Positions 60,516 to 64,000 of a stretch of 64,000 nt of DNA are shown here, in pieces. The first letter of the stretch is position 1. Each line of letters starts with the position of its first letter. The notes beneath the pieces are model-generated. The model had not been told where the DNA came from. It saw only the letters and a list, made by a program, of their open reading frames with translations, and did no database searches. Origin of the DNA: Cocleimonas sp. Its GTDB lineage: Bacteria; Pseudomonadota; Gammaproteobacteria; Thiotrichales; Thiotrichaceae. Both the position numbers and the translations under genes were made by a program. The DNA is taken from assembly GCA_021647365.1 (NCBI GenBank), contig JAKIUW010000018.1, forward strand, positions 6,981-70,980, read 5' to 3'.

Positions 60516-61847
60516 TCAAACAACCTTCAAAACAAAGTAATTCTTCTTACCGCGTTGTAGTAGGATGAATTTTTCGTTAATCAAGTCCGACTTCGTTAAT
60601 TTAAAATCTTCACCCGATACTTTCTCTTTATTCACTGAGATTGAATTTTCTTTAAGCGCACGACGAACTTCACTGTTTGATTTTAAAAAGTTAGTATCGC
60701 TCGCTAATGCCGCGACAATATCGTAACCCGCTTCAATCTCGCTCATGGCAACTTCTGCCTGTGGCACACCATCAAACACATCTAAGAATGTTTGATCATC
60801 CAAAGCTTTTAAATCATCGCTGGTTGATTTTCCAAACAAGATTGAACTGGCTTTAATCGCATTATCCAAATCCGCTTGCGAATGCACCATCGCGGTAATC
60901 TCACTCGCTAAACGCTTTTGTAACACGCGCATATGTTTGGCTTCATTGTGTTCTGTGATTAATGCATTAATCTCATCTTCTTCCATAAAGGTGAAAATGC
61001 GAATGTACTTTTCGCTGTCTTCATCGCCTGAATTTAACCAGTATTGATAAAACTTGTACGGTGAGGTGTAATTCGCATCCAGCCAAACATTGCCGCCTTC
61101 GCTCTTGCCAAATTTAGAACCATCGGCTTTCGTAATTAGCGGACAGGTAATCGCGTAGCCTTTGCCCTGCCCTATGCGGCGAACCAACTCGGTGCCAGTA
61201 GTGATATTGCCCCACTGATCGCTTCCGCCCATTTGAATCGTGCAATTATTCTTGCGATACAAATGCAAAAAGTCGTAACCTTGCACCAACTGATAAGTAA
61301 ATTCGGTAAAGCTCATGCCTTCTGAACCGCTGGCTGACTCATCCGACGTTATACGGTTTTTAACCGAGTCCTTCGCCATCATGTAATTTACAGAAATGTG
61401 TTTGCCCACATCACGGATAAATTCGAGGAATGAAAAGTCCTTCATCCAATCGTAGTTATTCACCATGACTGCTCTGTTTTCAGAACTGTCAGAACCTGTC
61501 GAATTAAGGGAGTCGTCAAAGTTAAGAAAATGCGACAACTGCTTTTTAATCGCTTCCTGATTATGGCGCAAGGTCTTCTCATCCAATAAATTACGCTCAG
61601 CCGACTTGCCCGAAGGATCACCAATCATCCCCGTCGCACCGCCCACCAAAGCAACAGGCTTATGTCCGCAACGCTGAAAATGCGCCAACAACATAATCGG
61701 CACAAGGTTGCCAATATGCAAAGAATCCGCCGTAGGATCAAAGCCCACATACGCACTGCGCATCGCCTCGTTCAAATGCTCTTCAGCACCCGGCATAACA
61801 TCATGGATCATTCCACGCCATGTGAGTTCTTCGATAAAGTTTTTCAT
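60516..61847 (-). CDS. tyrS: Tyrosyl-tRNA synthetase, Bacteroidetes-type
   Basis: Class I synthetase with HIGN at residues 44-47 and KFGKS at 245-249, and a C-terminal S4 domain (RRALKENSISVNKEKVSGED). Blocks such as FIEELTWRGMIHDVMPGAEE, FTEFTYQLVQGYDFLHLY and GGSDQWGNITTGTELVRRIG are, from memory, much closer to Bacteroidetes TyrRS than to proteobacterial ones, so transfer is likely. A Ser-rich insert (DDSLNSTGSDSSENR, about residues 110-125) is unusual. No other tyrS is in the window. Confidence 0.93.
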   Translation of the reverse strand: MKNFIEELTWRGMIHDVMPGAEEHLNEAMRSAYVGFDPTADSLHIGNLVPIMLLAHFQRCGHKPVALVGGATGMIGDPSGKSAERNLLDEKTLRHNQEAIKKQLSHFLNFDDSLNSTGSDSSENRAVMVNNYDWMKDFSFLEFIRDVGKHISVNYMMAKDSVKNRITSDESASGSEGMSFTEFTYQLVQGYDFLHLYRKNNCTIQMGGSDQWGNITTGTELVRRIGQGKGYAITCPLITKADGSKFGKSEGGNVWLDANYTSPYKFYQYWLNSGDEDSEKYIRIFTFMEEDEINALITEHNEAKHMRVLQKRLASEITAMVHSQADLDNAIKASSILFGKSTSDDLKALDDQTFLDVFDGVPQAEVAMSEIEAGYDIVAALASDTNFLKSNSEVRRALKENSISVNKEKVSGEDFKLTKSDLINEKFILLQRGKKNYFVLKVV

Positions 61848-61893
61848 AGTAGGTAAGTCTAAAATTATTCAGCGCGTATTATAACTACAAACA

Positions 61894-61920
61894 GCATGTA
61901 AAAGTGGGGGGGTGTGCTTT
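61894..61920 (-). repeat. Dispersed repeat arm R15 (single, CAC variant)
   Basis: CAGCATGTAAAA, GTG, GGGGGGTGTGCTTT. Right-hand arm only, 10 nt after the toxin gene stop and before tyrS. The T-run could end transcripts on the plus strand, but no plus-strand gene ends here. Confidence 0.9.
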
Positions 61921-61930
61921 TAATAAACCA

Positions 61931-62353
61931 TTATTTTAAGACTTTAAATGGATTAACAATTCGTAAACCTTCCAGCTTGCGACCATCTTGCATATCTTCA
62001 GAATACAAAATGGCACAAGCTGTTTTTTGAGCCATTGTCACGATTAAAGAATCCCAAAAAGAAAAAGAATGTAAACGATGAAGCTCAATCGCCCTCACGA
62101 TATCGGCATGTTCTATACTGGCAATTTCCAAATGTGAGAGTAGCTCTATTTTACGTTGTGCTTTATCAGCAGGAAGTTTTAATTTTCGCGTTACCGCTGA
62201 AAAATATTCTTGTAACACCTGCGTAGATAATACCGCATTGCCATTATGCCACCCTGACTCTAATAGCTTGATCGCTATTTTTTGCTTTTCAGGGTTATCC
62301 GCATCGTCCACATAAATCAGTATATTTGTATCAACAAAACTACGTTCTTTCAT
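61931..62353 (-). CDS. PIN-domain toxin (VapC-like)
   Basis: 140-residue PIN-domain ribonuclease. The first acidic block FVDTNILIYVDD, a middle Glu in LSTQVLQEYFSAV, and the C-terminal SFWDSLIVTMAQ and ILYSEDMQDG supply the metal-binding acids. VapC toxins cut tRNA or rRNA. The ATG at 62353 follows AGGG at good spacing; ATG at 62362 is also possible. It overlaps the end of the antitoxin gene, the normal arrangement. Confidence 0.88.
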   Translation of the reverse strand: MKERSFVDTNILIYVDDADNPEKQKIAIKLLESGWHNGNAVLSTQVLQEYFSAVTRKLKLPADKAQRKIELLSHLEIASIEHADIVRAIELHRLHSFSFWDSLIVTMAQKTACAILYSEDMQDGRKLEGLRIVNPFKVLK

Positions 62354-62564
62354 GAAGCTCATCCCTATCAAACTTCCACCCAGAAGAATGCCCCTGACCC
62401 GACAGGCTAATAAACTCTTCCAGATCACCCTTTGCTTGATCCTTCTTCGTCAAAAGCTCTAAATGATCTCTGATTAACTGATTTAAGCTAGTACCCATCT
62501 CATTAGCAACTTTTCTAGCTTCTTTTACCGTTTTTTCATCAATCGATAGCGTAATATTCATCAT
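62340..62564 (-). CDS. Antitoxin of the VapC-like toxin (RHH-type)
   Basis: About 75 residues. MMNITLSIDEKTVKEARKVA followed by GTSLNQLIRDHLELL is the strand-helix-helix of a ribbon-helix-helix DNA-binding domain; the C-terminal FISLSGQGHSSGWKFDRDEL should bind and block the toxin. Located directly before the toxin gene with overlap; such pairs repress their own promoter. Confidence 0.85.
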   Translation of the reverse strand: MMNITLSIDEKTVKEARKVANEMGTSLNQLIRDHLELLTKKDQAKGDLEEFISLSGQGHSSGWKFDRDELHERT

Positions 62565-62677
62565 ATAATTATCCGTGCGCACATATTATGTGCGATTTTA
62601 ACATAATTATTTATGATTTGTTGTTTATTATCTTTATCCTAATTAGTATTAGCGTATCAAATTTAAAGGAGATACAC

Positions 62678-62995
62678 ATGGCTACATTTATTTTAGTCTA
62701 CTTAGGCGGCAATCAACCCAGTGACCCAGAAGAAGGCAAAAAACATTTTGAAAAATACAGAGAATGGTTAGGCTCGCTAGGCGACGCTCTCGTTAGCCCT
62801 GCAAACCCGCTAAAAGATACCAACGTAATCACCCCAGACGGGCAAGTCGCCGCGGGTAGCAAAACAGAAATGTCAGGTTTTACCGTTATACAAGCTGATT
62901 CAATGCTAATAGCGCTAGAAATGTCGAAGACTTGCCCGTTTCTTGAGATTGGTGGAACGCTAGAGGTTTCTGAGATGATGCGGATGGATGGGTAG
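62678..62995 (+). CDS. YCII-related domain protein
   Basis: 105 residues with a YCII-related (DGPF-like) alpha/beta-barrel fold: TFILVYLGGNQPSDPEEGKK at the start, KYREWLGSLGDALVSPANPL, SGFTVIQADSMLIALEMSKT and FLEIGGTLEVSEMMRM. Proteins of this group are small dimeric oxidoreductase-like or binding proteins of unknown role. The ATG at 62678 has AAAGGAGAT 4-5 nt upstream, which settles the start against a longer frame. Confidence 0.85.
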   Translation: MATFILVYLGGNQPSDPEEGKKHFEKYREWLGSLGDALVSPANPLKDTNVITPDGQVAAGSKTEMSGFTVIQADSMLIALEMSKTCPFLEIGGTLEVSEMMRMDG

Positions 62996-63040
62996 AGTCG
63001 GTAGAGAATGTGGCGCGCGCTTATAATACAGATGCTAGTA

Positions 63041-63523
63041 TTAACTAATCAATCTAGTACTTGTTAATACATCCATTTTTTCTGGCTTATAATAAGTATA
63101 AGTTTTTAATTCTTTGATTAACAAATCAAATTCCTTATTTGTTGCAACGATTACATTATCAAGCCCAAGCACTAACCCTGTTTTAATTTTACTATTAACA
63201 CTTTTTGCTTCAACTTCATTCAATGTTATTAAAAAGCTTTTAGATCTTCGATGAACCTGACGTAACATCATCCCTTCTAAATCCGCTTGTTTATAACGCT
63301 CCCTGAGGCTGGTTTTAGCCGAAAGAATTACTGGTCCATATTCTTTTGTGTATCCAACAAAATCAAAATCTACATTTGGGACAAATAAAAGCTTTGCTTG
63401 TACGTATAATGGTAATATAGCCGACCTATAAAAAACAGCTGCTAATATTCCTTCAAAAACTGCACCATTTAATGAAGGAGATTCTGGCTTGTATCTAGAC
63501 CATAATTCATTAACAAACTGTGA
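63041..63523 (-). pseudogene. Restriction-endonuclease-like gene cut by an IS21-family element
   Basis: About 160 codons remain; the 5' end is replaced by IS sequence. The remnant reads LNGAVFEGILAAVF, then VDFDFVGYTKEYGPVILSAK and TSLRERYKQADLEG, a pattern I associate with PD-(D/E)XK restriction endonucleases (Glu, Asp, SAK), followed by KSFLITLNEVEAKSVNSKI. No methyltransferase gene is inside the window; one could lie beyond the IS. The name is inferred from motif style. Confidence 0.6.
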
Positions 63524-64000
63524 TGTCAATGAGCATCCAAAATTGACCCACATAGGCATCGAATATTGACCCACCCTTGGGTTGTTATTTTAGCGCCTTT
63601 TGTTGGCTTTGTTTGAACCGATATGAGTCATTTTTAGTTTCTATAATTGAGCAATGATGCGTCACTCTATCAAGTAACGCGGTGGTCATTTTCGCATCAC
63701 CAAACACACTCACCCATTCTGAGAATTCTAAATTGGTGGTGATGATGACACTGGTTTTTTCGTACAGTTTACTAATCAAGTGGAACAACAGCGCACCGCC
63801 TGATTTTGGGAAGGGGATATAACCCAGTTCATCAATAATCACGCAGTCAACAAACTGTAATCGCCGAACTAAGCTGCCTTGGCGTTGTTCTGTTTGTTCT
63901 TTGATTAAGGCATTGATTAAATCGACCGCATTAAAGAAACGTGTTTTCTGTCCGCGTTGTATCAGCTCTGCACCGAGCGCAATGGCGGTATGTGTTTTGC
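63524..64000 (-). mobile_element. IS21-family insertion sequence (one end, continues past window)
   Basis: The inner end carries two spaced direct repeats of GCATC(C/G)AA(A/T)ATTGACCCAC (63533-63551 and about 63557-63575), the typical end structure of IS21 elements; TGTCAATG at 63524 is the likely terminus. The element contains istB in the expected orientation and runs off the right edge, so target duplication and istA cannot be seen. Confidence 0.82.
63585..64000 (-). CDS. istB: IS21 helper ATPase IstB (C-terminal part)
   Basis: The frame is open to the right edge, giving 138 codons. It enters within Walker A (KTHTAIALGAELIQRG), then FVDCVIIDELGYIPFPKSGG with Walker B, LYEKTSVIITTNLEFSEWVS and ALLDRVTHHCSIIET, all standard IstB. 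IstB is an AAA+ ATPase that guides the IstA transposase to target DNA. The N-terminus and istA lie beyond the window. Confidence 0.93.
   Translation of the reverse strand, partial: KTHTAIALGAELIQRGQKTRFFNAVDLINALIKEQTEQRQGSLVRRLQFVDCVIIDELGYIPFPKSGGALLFHLISKLYEKTSVIITTNLEFSEWVSVFGDAKMTTALLDRVTHHCSIIETKNDSYRFKQSQQKALK

Noticed and set aside
5599..61920. The dispersed repeats as a CRISPR array
   Set aside because: Copies are kilobases apart, in both orientations, and without spacer-sized regular intervals; no cas gene is present.

Overview
The window is 64 kb of a chromosome from a gamma-proteobacterium, most likely of the Thiotrichales/Leucothrix-like sulfur-bacterial kind or a close relative. 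This is inferred from gene content and order (atpIBEFHAGDC, grpE-dnaK-dnaJ-dapB, pcnB-folK-panB-panC-panD, glmUS, NhaB, Hda, HrcA together with sigma-32-like promoters) and a moderate AT bias; no rRNA marker is present. No tRNA, rRNA or CRISPR array was seen.

Layout. 1-2.8 kb: RND efflux permease (cut by the left edge) and its adaptor. 3.0-5.0 kb: type II secretion pseudopilins gspGHIJ, divergent from a rhombosortase gene (5.0 kb). 5.6-9.2 kb: comF, moaC, nhaB, moaE, moaD. 9.3-14.5 kb: SulP transporter and the glmU-glmS amino-sugar pair. 14.7-16.8 kb: a secreted protein of unknown function and a low-complexity lipoprotein. 17-24 kb: complete F1Fo ATP synthase operon. 24-31 kb: VanZ-like protein, UvrD-like helicase, rhomboid-like protease, DUF533 protein, cold-shock protein, Hda, AI-2E family permease. 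31-37 kb: dapB, dnaJ, dnaK, grpE, hrcA, with sigma-32-like promoters before dnaK and grpE. 37-46 kb: degenerate GGDEF protein, an asparagine-synthase-like amidotransferase of the N-acetylglutaminylglutamine-amide type, a large M60/ImpA-like lipoprotein, an M23 peptidase and anmK. 46-50 kb: pantothenate/folate genes and pcnB. 50-57 kb: a CZB-like/coiled-coil protein, and an exporter/DUF711/aminotransferase operon divergent from a MocR-type regulator. 57-60 kb: a CbiC-like protein without the catalytic His, and two proteins of unknown function. 60-62 kb: thioesterase and a Bacteroidetes-type tyrS. 62-64 kb: accessory region with a toxin-antitoxin pair, a YCII protein, a broken restriction-endonuclease-like gene and an IS21-family element leaving the right edge.

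The most striking non-coding signal is a dispersed repeat family found at 15 places, always at gene borders. Each unit (arm) begins CACACCCCCC, has a three-base variable site (TAG, TAC or CAC) and ends TTTTACATGATG. Six loci carry two arms as a long hairpin, one carries them in the reverse order, and eight carry a single arm. The two arms of a pair nearly always belong to the same variant, and further changes in the stem are compensated. In one case the repeat supplies the stop codon of a gene (rhombosortase), and in another it reaches into the apparent start of a gene (rhomboid). Other inverted-repeat families (a TCATYCYC/GRGRATGA type and a GTTGGGCT type) are also present.
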